Positions 29,950-39,207 of a stretch of 64,000 nucleotides of DNA are shown piece by piece. The position numbers were made by a program, and so were the translations under genes. The stretch is from the NCBI GenBank assembly GCA_017522135.1, contig JAFXAB010000050.1, positions 1 through 64,000 of the forward strand, read 5' to 3'. Under the pieces are notes generated by a model. That model ran no database searches. It saw only the letters and a list, made by a program, of their open reading frames with translations, and had not been told where the DNA came from. Every line of letters begins with the position of its first letter. Position 1 is the stretch's first letter. Origin of the DNA: Bacteroidaceae bacterium. GTDB taxonomy: Bacteria > Bacteroidota > Bacteroidia > Bacteroidales > Barnesiellaceae_A.

Positions 29950-30897
29950 TTACAGATTGTTCATCAGTATGTAATTCTTGGCGTCAATAGCAGCGCGACA
30001 ACCCGAAGCGGCAGCAGTGATAGCTTGACGATAGTGGGGGTCGGCAACATCACCGGCAGCATACAATCCGGGGATATTAGTCTCGGCCGAGTAGGGTTTG
30101 GTGATAATATAACCGTGCTCGTCGAGCTCTACTTGACCTTTCAACAAGTCTGAGTTGGGCTTGTGACCAATAGCAAGGAAGAAACCATCAATGGGGAGTT
30201 GTTCGCGAGTCTCTTTGTCTGTACCTTTGTGTTTGACAATGTATGCACCCTCAACACCATTCTCACCATACAGGCCTTCGGCTTGTGTCTCATAGAGGAT
30301 AGTGATATTCTCTGTGTTTCTTACGCGCTCTTGCATAATATTTGATGCACGCAATTCGTTACGACGAACCAATAGATATACGTGCTTGGCAAGGTGCGAG
30401 AGGTATACAGCCTCTTCACAAGCAGTATCGCCACCACCTACTACAGCTACGACTTTCTTGCGATAGAAAAATCCGTCGCATGTTGCACATGCCGATACAC
30501 CCATACCTGCATATTTTGTTTCGTCGGCAAGACCGAGATATTTGGCCGATGCACCTGTTGCAAATATAAGTGTATCTGTTTCTATAACCTTATTGCCGTC
30601 GATAGTAACACGTATGGGACGTGCCGATGCGTCGATGGCAGTAACCTCGCCATTGCGAATATCTGTACCAAAGCGTGCAGCTTGTTTGCGCAAGTCTTCC
30701 ATCATGGCAGTACCTGAGATACCTTCGGGGTATCCGGGGAAGTTTTCAATCTCGGTTGTAATAGTAAGTTGTCCACCGGGCACCATACCCTCATAGAGTA
30801 CGGGGGCGAGGTCGGCTCTTGATGCGTAGATTGCTGCTGTAAATCCGGCAGGACCTGAACCGATAATAAGACATTTTGTTCTCTCTGTTGTTTCCAT
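29950..30897 (-). CDS. trxB: Thioredoxin-disulfide reductase
   Basis: A 315-residue flavoprotein that reduces thioredoxin with NADPH. The FAD site is 'IIGSGPAGFTAAIYASRA', the redox-active disulfide is 'ACATCDGFF', the NADPH site is 'VVGGGDTACEEA', and the C-terminal FAD segment is 'GLYAAGDVADPHYRQAITAAASGC'. Length is standard. It lies 29 bases after lolA on the minus strand. Confidence 0.96.
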   Translation of the reverse strand: METTERTKCLIIGSGPAGFTAAIYASRADLAPVLYEGMVPGGQLTITTEIENFPGYPEGISGTAMMEDLRKQAARFGTDIRNGEVTAIDASARPIRVTIDGNKVIETDTLIFATGASAKYLGLADETKYAGMGVSACATCDGFFYRKKVVAVVGGGDTACEEAVYLSHLAKHVYLLVRRNELRASNIMQERVRNTENITILYETQAEGLYGENGVEGAYIVKHKGTDKETREQLPIDGFFLAIGHKPNSDLLKGQVELDEHGYIITKPYSAETNIPGLYAAGDVADPHYRQAITAAASGCRAAIDAKNYILMNNL

Positions 30898-30926
30898 AAT
30901 TTATTTATTATTAGTGGTTAATAAAA

Positions 30927-31553
30927 TTATCGTAAATCTATGACTATAGCTTGTGGATATTGTGCACTGTCAAACATAAATGTTGATGCCGGCAGTGATA
31001 CTTTGTCGTTGTAGTTGGTAACAGCTATAAGCATTTTTCTATTGTTGTTGTCGGTAATCTCAAACGATATAGGAGCCTTGCTTGCCGTGGCAACTGTGAG
31101 AACTACCTGCATAATGGGAGTATTGCGCTTGGTAGGTGTGAGGCGAAATTGTCGCTCACCCTTTTGCTCGCAGTTGAGTTCTTTGACGATAAACGACTGT
31201 TTGTAATCATCGAGCAACATATAAGGATTTACCTCGGCCAACTCTTGTTGTGTGGGTGTGGTAATATTTACTTCACCAATGCCGGGAGCATACGTCCACA
31301 TAGTCTTGCCATCATACCATGTAGTGAGGTCGTTGGTAGAGATATAAAATCTCTTGCCCTGCATTTTCAATGTACCTTTCATGTACAATCCGCTATTGGC
31401 TTCACCTTGCAAGGCGAAGTCGGCAGTAATACCTTTTGACTGTTGAAATTGCTCGATGATATTGTCCAAGTATACATCGGCCTCCTGTGCACGGGCACAA
31501 ACGCACGAGCCGGTAAGGATAAATAGGTACAGTATCGATAAAAATCTTCTCAT
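30927..31553 (-). CDS. LolA-like outer-membrane lipoprotein carrier
   Basis: A 208-residue periplasmic protein with an N-terminal signal ('FLSILYLFILTGSCVCARAQ') and the open-barrel LolA fold of alternating strands ('FALQGEANSGLYMKGTLKMQGKRFYI'). It is expected to ferry lipoproteins, including fimbrillin precursors, from the inner to the outer membrane. Its ATG overlaps the ftsK stop as TAATG. In Bacteroidales this ftsK-lolA pair is frequent. Substrate range is not evident from sequence. Confidence 0.85.
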   Translation of the reverse strand: MRRFLSILYLFILTGSCVCARAQEADVYLDNIIEQFQQSKGITADFALQGEANSGLYMKGTLKMQGKRFYISTNDLTTWYDGKTMWTYAPGIGEVNITTPTQQELAEVNPYMLLDDYKQSFIVKELNCEQKGERQFRLTPTKRNTPIMQVVLTVATASKAPISFEITDNNNRKMLIAVTNYNDKVSLPASTFMFDSAQYPQAIVIDLR

Positions 31554-34048
31554 TACTTCATCAATTCAAGTTTGTTTTCCAATTGCATCAGGTCTATTAC
31601 CAATACTTCTCGAGGTTTGCCCCCCATTGCGGGACCTACTATACCGGCGGCTTCGAGTTGATCCATAAGTCGACCTGCTCTGTTGTAGCCAATAGAGTAG
31701 CGACGTTGCAAGGAAGAGGTAGAGGCCTGTTGCGACGACACGATGATGCGTGCGGCTTCTTCAAATAGCGGATCACGGTCTTTGGCATCGAAACTCGATG
31801 CACCGTTATCTTCACTCTCTTCAGGTACATACTCGGGCAGCAAGAATGCATCGGGATAGCTTTGTTGCTCACTGATGTAGCGGCATAAGTCTTCTACCTC
31901 GGGGGTGTCGATAAATGCACATTGCACACGCACCATTTCACCACCTTGCGATATAAGCATATCACCTCGGCCTATCAATTGGTTGGCTCCGGGACAGTCG
32001 AGAATGGTACGAGAGTCTATCATTGACTGTACGCGGAAAGCAATACGAGCCGGGAAGTTGGCCTTAATGATACCGGTGATAACGTTGGTAGAAGGTCGTT
32101 GGGTGGCTATAATCATGTGTATACCTACGGCACGTGCCAACTGGGCAATGCGTATGATGGGGCTCTCGACTTCCTTGCCTGCTGTCATAATCAAATCACT
32201 AAACTCGTCTATAATGACAACTATATAGGGTAGGAAACGGTGTCCCTTCGAGGGTAACAGATGGCGTGACTTAAACTTGGTATTATACTCTTTGATGGTG
32301 CGCACTTTGGCCGACTTGAGCAAGTCGTATCGCATATCCATCTCACGTGTTACCGATTGCAGTGTTTGCACTACTTTGTTGGTGTCGGTTATGATAGGCT
32401 CTTCGGTATCGGGCAACTTGGCAAGGAAATGACGCTCGATGGCCGAATATATGCTGAACTCAACTTTCTTGGGGTCTACAAGCACAAATTTCAGCTCGGC
32501 AGGGTGCTTCTTATATAGCAACGACGATATAATAGCATTCAGTCCTACCGATTTACCTTGACCTGTAGCACCGGCTACCAGCACGTGAGGCATCTTGGTA
32601 AGGTCGGCAATATACACTTCGTTGGTAATGGTTTTGCCCAACGCAACGGGAAGCTCATACTTGCTCTCTTGAAATTTGCGTGAAGCAATAATAGAACGCA
32701 TAGAAACCACTTGAGCCTCGTTGTTGGGCACTTCAATTCCTATAGTACCCTTGCCTGGTATGGGGGCTATGATGCGAATACCCAATGCCGCCAAACTGAG
32801 AGCTATGTCATTCTCAAGATTCTTGATACGTGCAATGCGCACTCCGGGAGCGGGCACAATTTCATACAATGTGACAGTGGGGCCTACTGTTGCCTGTATA
32901 GAACTTATCTCGATGCCATAGGTCATGAGTGTGTCGGTAATGCGTTTCTTGTTGCTTTCCAGCTCGGTACGATCTACCGAGCCACTTGTATCGGGTAGGT
33001 CGGCCAGCAGGTCGAGTGTGGGTTTTTTGTAGCGAGGAAGGTCGAGTGTGGGGTCATAATCTTTCAACACCTCATCAAAAAGTTCTTCCTTGGCACCGGT
33101 TGACACAGTAAATGTAGGCTCGTTGTTGTTTGACAATACGATAGGCTCTTCATCGATTACAATAGGCTCTTCATCGATAATAACAGGCTCTATATCTTCT
33201 GTATCGGGCTCGATAAAATCGGGTATATCTGTTGCTGTTTCTTCAGTTTCATCGCTATGCTCATTACCCGTAATGAATATAAATGATTCACTATCTCCAT
33301 TTTCTTGGACATCTTCTGTTTCTGCGTCGTCATCATCCTCTTCATTATTCTCGTCTTCTTCTATAACAGGAACTTTATCTCGACGGGTAAAGGGGTTACG
33401 GAATGGATTGTTCTTGAATAGATCGCGTATAAAATAGATAGTACTACGGCTTATCATAATGAGGAATATGACGAGCAAAACGATGATAATGAGACCTGTT
33501 CCCCAAGAACCGATGTAATGAAAGAGGTAGTCGGTAATGATTTTGCCATGATTACCGCCCCATGAAATAAACGAGACTTGCTCGGTGAGTTGATATAAGA
33601 ACCCGAAAAAGAGAGATATGAGAAGAGTGCCTATAAAACACAAAACAGTGCTTTTCCAATATCCACCCTCAACGACACGCATCAGGTGCATGCCTGTCAC
33701 AATTATCCATATAGCCAAAACAAAAGCTCCAAAACCCATCCAATGATTGATGAGGAAATTGGCAATTATTGCACCATTTGCGCCACCCCAATTCTTTATT
33801 TCGGTTTCAATCTTTGCAAGTTCTCCACTCACGCCATCGACAATGCTTTGGTCGGAAGTACCGGTAAAGAGAAATGAGGTGAGAGATATAAGCAGGAAAA
33901 TACCGAATAGCGATAACGTAAAACCAATAATAAAGTGCAGTATCTCGTTCTTTATGAAACGAGTTATCGGTTCTAAGCGTTGAGCCAAGGTCTTTCCCTT
34001 GGGTGCATTACCTTTGTTTTTCTTTTTTGTTGTTTTATTTTGTGCCAT
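31553..34048 (-). CDS. ftsK: DNA translocase FtsK/SpoIIIE
   Basis: An 831-residue septal DNA pump for chromosome segregation. Four N-terminal membrane helices (about residues 38-205) are followed by an acidic linker (about 230-320, runs of Glu and Asp), the alpha-beta translocase motor with Walker A 'GATGQGKSVG' and Walker B 'VVIIDEFSDLI', and a C-terminal gamma winged helix ('STSSLQRRYSIGYNRAGRLMDQLEAAGI') that reads orientation sequences. The linker contains the repeated heptad 'IDEEPIV', encoded by a 21-bp tandem repeat. It overlaps lolA by one base and lies 14 bases after trkH. Confidence 0.95.
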   Translation of the reverse strand: MAQNKTTKKKNKGNAPKGKTLAQRLEPITRFIKNEILHFIIGFTLSLFGIFLLISLTSFLFTGTSDQSIVDGVSGELAKIETEIKNWGGANGAIIANFLINHWMGFGAFVLAIWIIVTGMHLMRVVEGGYWKSTVLCFIGTLLISLFFGFLYQLTEQVSFISWGGNHGKIITDYLFHYIGSWGTGLIIIVLLVIFLIMISRSTIYFIRDLFKNNPFRNPFTRRDKVPVIEEDENNEEDDDDAETEDVQENGDSESFIFITGNEHSDETEETATDIPDFIEPDTEDIEPVIIDEEPIVIDEEPIVLSNNNEPTFTVSTGAKEELFDEVLKDYDPTLDLPRYKKPTLDLLADLPDTSGSVDRTELESNKKRITDTLMTYGIEISSIQATVGPTVTLYEIVPAPGVRIARIKNLENDIALSLAALGIRIIAPIPGKGTIGIEVPNNEAQVVSMRSIIASRKFQESKYELPVALGKTITNEVYIADLTKMPHVLVAGATGQGKSVGLNAIISSLLYKKHPAELKFVLVDPKKVEFSIYSAIERHFLAKLPDTEEPIITDTNKVVQTLQSVTREMDMRYDLLKSAKVRTIKEYNTKFKSRHLLPSKGHRFLPYIVVIIDEFSDLIMTAGKEVESPIIRIAQLARAVGIHMIIATQRPSTNVITGIIKANFPARIAFRVQSMIDSRTILDCPGANQLIGRGDMLISQGGEMVRVQCAFIDTPEVEDLCRYISEQQSYPDAFLLPEYVPEESEDNGASSFDAKDRDPLFEEAARIIVSSQQASTSSLQRRYSIGYNRAGRLMDQLEAAGIVGPAMGGKPREVLVIDLMQLENKLELMK
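33141..33182 (-). repeat. 21-bp tandem repeat inside ftsK linker
   Basis: Two 21-base units (33141-33161 and 33162-33182), sharing ATAGGCTCTTCATCGAT and followed by a partial third, encode the repeated residues IDEEPIV in the acidic linker. Copy number could vary without breaking the frame. Confidence 0.8.
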
Positions 34049-34062
34049 GCGATTTTGTCAAA

Positions 34063-35517
34063 TTATGATTTTTTCCAGAAAAGAGGCATAAATATAATGA
34101 TTGCAGTAAACACCTCCAGACGTCCTATAATCATCAGAGCCATTAAAGTCCATTTTGCACCTAACGATATATCGGAGTAGAATCCACCGGCGTCCGAGCC
34201 GATGCCTATGCCCATGTTGCTCAATGCCGATAGTGAGCCATATACAGCTTCGCCCATATTGGCACCTTGCAGTGTTAATATAACGGCTCCCATAATCCAC
34301 ACTATTACATACATAATGGTGAATGCAAGTATCTTGGAAACTGTTTCGTGCGACAAAGCCTTGCCGTTGTACAATACCGGACGTATAACGTTGGGGTAGA
34401 GTACACGATTGAACTCGTTGCGGGCATTCTTGGTGAGGATTACCATGCGGTCAATCTTAGCACCACCGCTGGTCGAGCCTGCACATGCACCGAAGAACAT
34501 GAGCATGAGCATGATGAGCGAGTAGAATGGTCCCCAATCAAGCGTGTTGCAGGTAGAAAATCCGGTACTTGTTATAACGGAGCATACTTGGAAGAGCGCA
34601 TTACGAAAACTTTGTTCGATAGAGCCATAGGTGCCTTGGGTATAGAGTCCGATGGTAAATACTATTGTACACACTATTATCAGGTTGGTGTACCATTTTA
34701 CCTGTTCGGTGCGAAAGATAAATGTATGATCGCTCATTACTGTACGATAAATAATGGCAAAGTTGATACCACCTATAAATGTAAATATTGTTATGACATA
34801 GTCGATATAAGCCGAGTGAAAGTAACCGATGCTCTCATTGTGGGTGGAGAATCCTCCCGTGGCCATGGTCGATAGACTATGGCACACTGCATCGAAGAAT
34901 GTCATGGGGCCGGCATAAAGCAACATACACAATATGATGGTGAAAATGAAATAGCACAACCACAACTTCATGGCTGTTTGGTTGATGCGAGGACTCAGCT
35001 TGTATTGTCCTATACCCGATACCTCGGTGCTAAGCAATATCATGCCTCCGCGGTGGTTGAGCATGGGTAATACGGCAACGGTAAAAAGGATGATACCGAT
35101 ACCACCTATCCATTGCAGTATACTACGCCACAAGAGGATACCATGAGGTAGGTAATCGATGTTCTTAAATATACTTGCACCTGTGGTTGTGGCAGCCGAT
35201 ACTGTCTCGAAAATGGCGTCGGTGAACGAGTTGCATATGCTTAAGAATGGAAGCATGCCCATCAAGGCAAATACAATCCATACTACAGTGCCCAGTAGGA
35301 TGCCGTCACGACGACCCATCGGTTGACGGCAGTTGCGCAGACGATAGGCCAATGTGCCACCTATGGTGAGGGTCACGATAGAGGATATTAAGAATGCCCA
35401 ACGGTCGGGCTCTTGATAGAAGAATGATACAATGGTAGGAATGAACATAAACAGCGCCTCGAAACAAAGTAGTATTCCGAGCACACGCAATATTATGCCT
35501 ATATGTATCTTGTTCAT
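34063..35517 (-). CDS. trkH: TrkH-family potassium uptake channel subunit
   Basis: A 484-residue membrane protein with about ten hydrophobic segments and the repeated selectivity loops of TrkH ('AATTTGASIF', 'LSTMATGGFSTHN', 'CSVITSTGFSTCN', 'LSNMGIGIGSDA'). It moves potassium inward together with TrkA. The ATG at 35517 is preferred over an upstream TTG that overlaps trkA. It lies 13 bases after trkA, and both belong to a minus-strand operon continuing into ftsK. Confidence 0.93.
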   Translation of the reverse strand: MNKIHIGIILRVLGILLCFEALFMFIPTIVSFFYQEPDRWAFLISSIVTLTIGGTLAYRLRNCRQPMGRRDGILLGTVVWIVFALMGMLPFLSICNSFTDAIFETVSAATTTGASIFKNIDYLPHGILLWRSILQWIGGIGIILFTVAVLPMLNHRGGMILLSTEVSGIGQYKLSPRINQTAMKLWLCYFIFTIILCMLLYAGPMTFFDAVCHSLSTMATGGFSTHNESIGYFHSAYIDYVITIFTFIGGINFAIIYRTVMSDHTFIFRTEQVKWYTNLIIVCTIVFTIGLYTQGTYGSIEQSFRNALFQVCSVITSTGFSTCNTLDWGPFYSLIMLMLMFFGACAGSTSGGAKIDRMVILTKNARNEFNRVLYPNVIRPVLYNGKALSHETVSKILAFTIMYVIVWIMGAVILTLQGANMGEAVYGSLSALSNMGIGIGSDAGGFYSDISLGAKWTLMALMIIGRLEVFTAIIIFMPLFWKKS

Positions 35518-35530
35518 TCTATTATTGTTT

Positions 35531-36865
35531 TTATCCAAACCAACGGTCTAACTTGCTGAGAGCTGTATCGAGGCAGAATACCAATACATGGTCGTTCTCT
35601 TGAATGACGGTATTACCCGATACAATAGTACCTACACCATCGTGTATGACACCACCCAAGGTCATGTCGGACGGAAGATTTAATTCTTTAATCGGTCGGC
35701 GTGTGATTTTAGAACCGGGCTTGGCTATCAATTCAACCACCTCGGCATCAGCCAGGGCCAAACACTTGGCATTGCTTGAGTCGGCATCGAGCAGGAGCTG
35801 GAAGATGTGACTTGCGGCAATAAGTTTCTTGTTTATTACAGTACCGATGTTGAGGTTTTCGGCTACGGTTATGTATTGTATATCTTCAACCTCGGCAACC
35901 GTACGTGGTACACCCATTTGCTTGGCTGTAAGACAGGCCAGAATGTTGGTCTCGGAGCTGTCGCTCAGGGCTATAAACATGTCGGTGTCGGCAATACCAA
36001 CTTCCGACAACAACTCTTCGTCGCGTGCATCACCCTGAATTATAGTGGCGTTGCGCATTTTCTCGACGAGGCGATAGCTCTTTTCACGGTCTTTTTCGAT
36101 GAGCTTTATCTTTACATTATCACCTACGGTATCGGCTATGCGTATAGCTATGCGACTACCGCCCAAGATGATAATATTCTTTACGTTGACTTGTTCTTTG
36201 CCACATATCTCTCGTATGCCTTCGACATACTCGGGTGTTGTGGTAAAATATACTATGTCGCCTTGCAAAACCTCGTCGTTACCACGAGGTATAATGGTGT
36301 GGTTGTGACGTTTGATGGCGGCAATGTGGAATAGGTTGCTGTTGCTTGTCAACTCATATAACTTGCGGTTGAGTATGCTGGCGTTGTCGCGCAACTTGAC
36401 AGCGATAAGTATCAATGCACCATCGTGCAGTTCAAACCAACTGCGCGCCCATGTGTGTCGCATGGCAGCAAAAACTTCCTCACATGCCAATTTCTCGGGA
36501 TAGATGAGGTCGTCGACACCCATAGACTTGAAGTGCTTGCGACTCTCATTGCTGAGATACTCGAAGTTGTCGATGCGGGCCACTGTCTTTTTTGCACCCA
36601 ACGATGAAGCTATGGTACAAGCCACGATGTTGCGAGTTTCGTAAGGAGTTACAGCAAGAAACAAGTCGGCCTCGGCAACTCCGGCTCGCTTGAGTGTGTC
36701 GAATGATGTGGGATTGCCGGTTATGGCAATAAGGTTGTAGTTGTTCTCTACTTCCGAGAGAACATCATCGTTACTATCAACCAATACTACGTCCAGATTT
36801 TCGCGAGAGAGCAATTTGGCAAGGTGCAAGCCCACTTCTCCGGCTCCGGCAATTACTATTCTCAT
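35531..36865 (-). CDS. trkA: Trk potassium transport regulator TrkA
   Basis: A 444-residue cytoplasmic regulator with two RCK modules. Each has a Rossmann NAD-binding start ('IVIAGAGEVGLHLAKLL' at residue 2, 'IIILGGSRIAIRIADTV' near 230) followed by a TrkA-C domain. It gates TrkH in response to nucleotides. The second glycine motif is altered (GGSRIA instead of GGGxxG), so nucleotide binding by that half may differ. It sits 15 bases after dxs. Confidence 0.93.
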   Translation of the reverse strand: MRIVIAGAGEVGLHLAKLLSRENLDVVLVDSNDDVLSEVENNYNLIAITGNPTSFDTLKRAGVAEADLFLAVTPYETRNIVACTIASSLGAKKTVARIDNFEYLSNESRKHFKSMGVDDLIYPEKLACEEVFAAMRHTWARSWFELHDGALILIAVKLRDNASILNRKLYELTSNSNLFHIAAIKRHNHTIIPRGNDEVLQGDIVYFTTTPEYVEGIREICGKEQVNVKNIIILGGSRIAIRIADTVGDNVKIKLIEKDREKSYRLVEKMRNATIIQGDARDEELLSEVGIADTDMFIALSDSSETNILACLTAKQMGVPRTVAEVEDIQYITVAENLNIGTVINKKLIAASHIFQLLLDADSSNAKCLALADAEVVELIAKPGSKITRRPIKELNLPSDMTLGGVIHDGVGTIVSGNTVIQENDHVLVFCLDTALSKLDRWFG

Positions 36866-36880
36866 TTTACAATCCTTTCT

Positions 36881-38785
36881 TTACCACTTGGTTGTAAGCA
36901 ATGTTACAATACTATCAATATCCATGCCACATAGTTTGTGCAGCTCGGCTACTGTTCCTTGTGCAATGAACTTATCGGGTATACCCACACGCTTGATGCG
37001 GGGTGAGTAGCCATTGTCATTCATCCACTCCATTACGGTGCTACCCAATCCACCTACGATAGTGCCATTCTCGACTGTTACAATACGGCTGTACTTCGAT
37101 GCTACTTCGCGCAGGATGTCTTCGTCGATAGGCTTGAGGAATATCATATCGTAGTGTGCTACATCGATACCTTGTGCTTGCGCTTTCTCGATGGCATGCG
37201 CTACAGTAGTGCCTATGTTGCCAATGCTCAGTACAGCGATGTCACTATTACCATCGGTCAGTTTGCGACCCTTGCCCATAGGGATGAGTTGCATGGGGCA
37301 GCGCCAATCGACTATCTCACCACCACCGCGAGGGTAACGTATAGCGAGAGGGCCATGTTCAACGGCTTGTGCTGTGTAGAGCAAGTGGCGTAGTGTGTGC
37401 TCGTCCATAGGTGCTGCTACGGTCATATTGGGAATACTTCGCAAGAAACTCATGTCGAAACAGCCATGGTGCGTTACACCATCTTCTCCTACAATACCTG
37501 CACGGTCGATACAAAAAGTTACCGGCAGATTTTGTATGGCGACATCATGTATAACCTCGTCGTATGCTCGTTGCAAGAAACTCGAATAGATGCAACAGAA
37601 TGGCAACAAGCCATCTTTGGCAAGTCCTGCCGAGAAGGTAACTGCATGCTCTTCCGAGATACCTACATCAAACGAGCGTTTGGGAAAACGCTCCATCATA
37701 AAGTTCATAGAGCTACCCGAAGGCATGGCCGGTGTAATAGATACAATACGTTCATTTTGCTCGGCCAGCTCTACCAATGTGTGGCCAAAGACGTCTTGGA
37801 ATTTACAAGGTTGGTTGGGGGCTGTGCTCTTGACAATCTCACCGGTCTCTTTGTTGAACTTGCCGGGTGCATGCCATAGGGTAGGCGATAGCTCGGCCGG
37901 AGTAAACCCTTTGCCTTTCTTGGTACAAATGTGCAATATTTTGGGGCCTTTCATCTCCTTGATGGTATTCAAGATACGCACAAGGCTCTCTACATCATGA
38001 CCATCGGCAGGACCGAAGTAGCGTATGTTGAGTCCTTCAAAGATGTTTTGCTGTTTTGACAAGAACGACTTCAGGCTGTTGTTAAATCGTAGTATAGAGC
38101 CTTTGCTATTCTCTCCGATAAGGTGTATTTTTTTCAAGAACTGATATAGACCATTGCGCATTTTGTTGTAACGACGCGAGGTGGTAATGTTGACAAGATA
38201 ACTGTTCAATCCGCCCACGTTGTGGTCTATGGCCATATCATTATCATTGAGGATGATGAGCAAATCGTTGGGGTTGGTAGAGGCGTTGTTCAATCCTTCA
38301 AAGGCCAAACCTCCGGCAATAGAGGCATCGCCAATTACGGCAACAACTTTGCGTGTGGGCTTATCTTTCTGCAATTCGGTAGCAATAGCCATACCCAATG
38401 CTGCCGATATCGAGTTAGACGCATGCCCACCTATGAATGCATCATATTCACTCTCGGCAGGATTGGGAAATCCACTCAAGCCATTCAGTTTTCGATTGGT
38501 ATTGAAACGTTTGCGACGCCCTGTTAGTATCTTATGGCTATATGCTTGGTGACCTACATCCCATACTATGCGGTCGTATGGTGTGTTGAATACATAGTGT
38601 AGAGCTACAGTCAGTTCGACAGTACCCATATTGGAACCGAAGTGTCCCGGATTGCTCGAACATGCGTCAATGATAAAGTCTCGCAGTTCTTGACACACAT
38701 GCGGCAACTGACTTACGCTGAGCTTGCGCAAGTCGGCAGGGTTGTCTATGGCAGTAAGTATATTGTTCTTTTTGTTTTCGTTCAT
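36881..38785 (-). CDS. dxs: 1-deoxy-D-xylulose-5-phosphate synthase
   Basis: A 634-residue transketolase-like enzyme that makes DXP from pyruvate and glyceraldehyde 3-phosphate for isoprenoids. DXP is also the precursor of the thiazole made by ThiG and of pyridoxal in some bacteria. Motifs are '[17 protein letters not shown]', the TPP site '[17 protein letters not shown]' (usually GDG), and '[17 protein letters not shown]' in the pyrimidine domain. Length is normal. It is in the minus-strand operon ahead of trkA. Confidence 0.95.
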   Translation of the reverse strand: MNENKKNNILTAIDNPADLRKLSVSQLPHVCQELRDFIIDACSSNPGHFGSNMGTVELTVALHYVFNTPYDRIVWDVGHQAYSHKILTGRRKRFNTNRKLNGLSGFPNPAESEYDAFIGGHASNSISAALGMAIATELQKDKPTRKVVAVIGDASIAGGLAFEGLNNASTNPNDLLIILNDNDMAIDHNVGGLNSYLVNITTSRRYNKMRNGLYQFLKKIHLIGENSKGSILRFNNSLKSFLSKQQNIFEGLNIRYFGPADGHDVESLVRILNTIKEMKGPKILHICTKKGKGFTPAELSPTLWHAPGKFNKETGEIVKSTAPNQPCKFQDVFGHTLVELAEQNERIVSITPAMPSGSSMNFMMERFPKRSFDVGISEEHAVTFSAGLAKDGLLPFCCIYSSFLQRAYDEVIHDVAIQNLPVTFCIDRAGIVGEDGVTHHGCFDMSFLRSIPNMTVAAPMDEHTLRHLLYTAQAVEHGPLAIRYPRGGGEIVDWRCPMQLIPMGKGRKLTDGNSDIAVLSIGNIGTTVAHAIEKAQAQGIDVAHYDMIFLKPIDEDILREVASKYSRIVTVENGTIVGGLGSTVMEWMNDNGYSPRIKRVGIPDKFIAQGTVAELHKLCGMDIDSIVTLLTTKW

Positions 38786-38806
38786 GGTTGTATGTTTTTG
38801 ACAACA

Positions 38807-38992
38807 CTATTTGTTATCCTTTTCTCTCTTTTTGCTTTTGTAAATCGGGACAAAAACAATAATACCCGATGCTATGATTGTGAATATCGTCATAAGGTTT
38901 ATTGGACTATATGCCAATACACAACCACATAAAATAACCCAAAGAGTTACCAAGCATATAATATTGAATGTCGTAAATTTTCTCTTTGCCAT
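38807..38992 (-). CDS. Small two-helix membrane protein
   Basis: A 61-residue protein with two hydrophobic stretches ('IICLVTLWVILCGCVLAY' and 'LMTIFTIIASGIIVFVPIY') and basic ends, so probably an inner-membrane hairpin. Its position 21 bases before dxs recurs in Bacteroidales. The ATG at 38992 ('MAKRKFT') is chosen over an upstream alternative start. No function can be given. Confidence 0.7.
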   Translation of the reverse strand: MAKRKFTTFNIICLVTLWVILCGCVLAYSPINLMTIFTIIASGIIVFVPIYKSKKREKDNK

Positions 38993-39053
38993 CTGATTTA
39001 CAATCAATTAACAAAATGTTTTTAATATTCTGCGCACATTATAATGCAATTTA

Positions 39054-39061
39054 CAAATGTA
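39054..39061 (-). promoter_or_regulatory. -7 element of the dxs-trk-ftsK operon
   Basis: The minus strand reads TACATTTG, 61 bases before the small membrane protein's ATG. It would drive that gene, dxs, trkA, trkH and possibly ftsK-lolA-trxB. Confidence 0.5.
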
Positions 39062-39144
39062 GCAAAAAAAAGTATTATCCCCAACTCTTTTCACATCTAA
39101 ATTGCGACACCCTATCGACTATTTTTGTCAAGAACGATATTGGA

Positions 39145-39182
39145 ATAAAAAAACCGTGCAGGAGATGACTCTGTGCACGGTT
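39145..39182 (-). terminator. Terminator after valS
   Basis: AACCGTGCA (39152-39160) pairs with TGCACGGTT (39174-39182). The minus strand runs on into seven T residues. Confidence 0.85.
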
Positions 39183-39207
39183 GATGTGTATAGCAATATG
39201 CAACTTA

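Noticed and set aside
35517-35538. Longer trkH starting at a TTG inside the trkA end
   Set aside because: The ATG at 35517 gives the normal TrkH N-terminus and a 13-base intergenic space; TTG starts are rarer.
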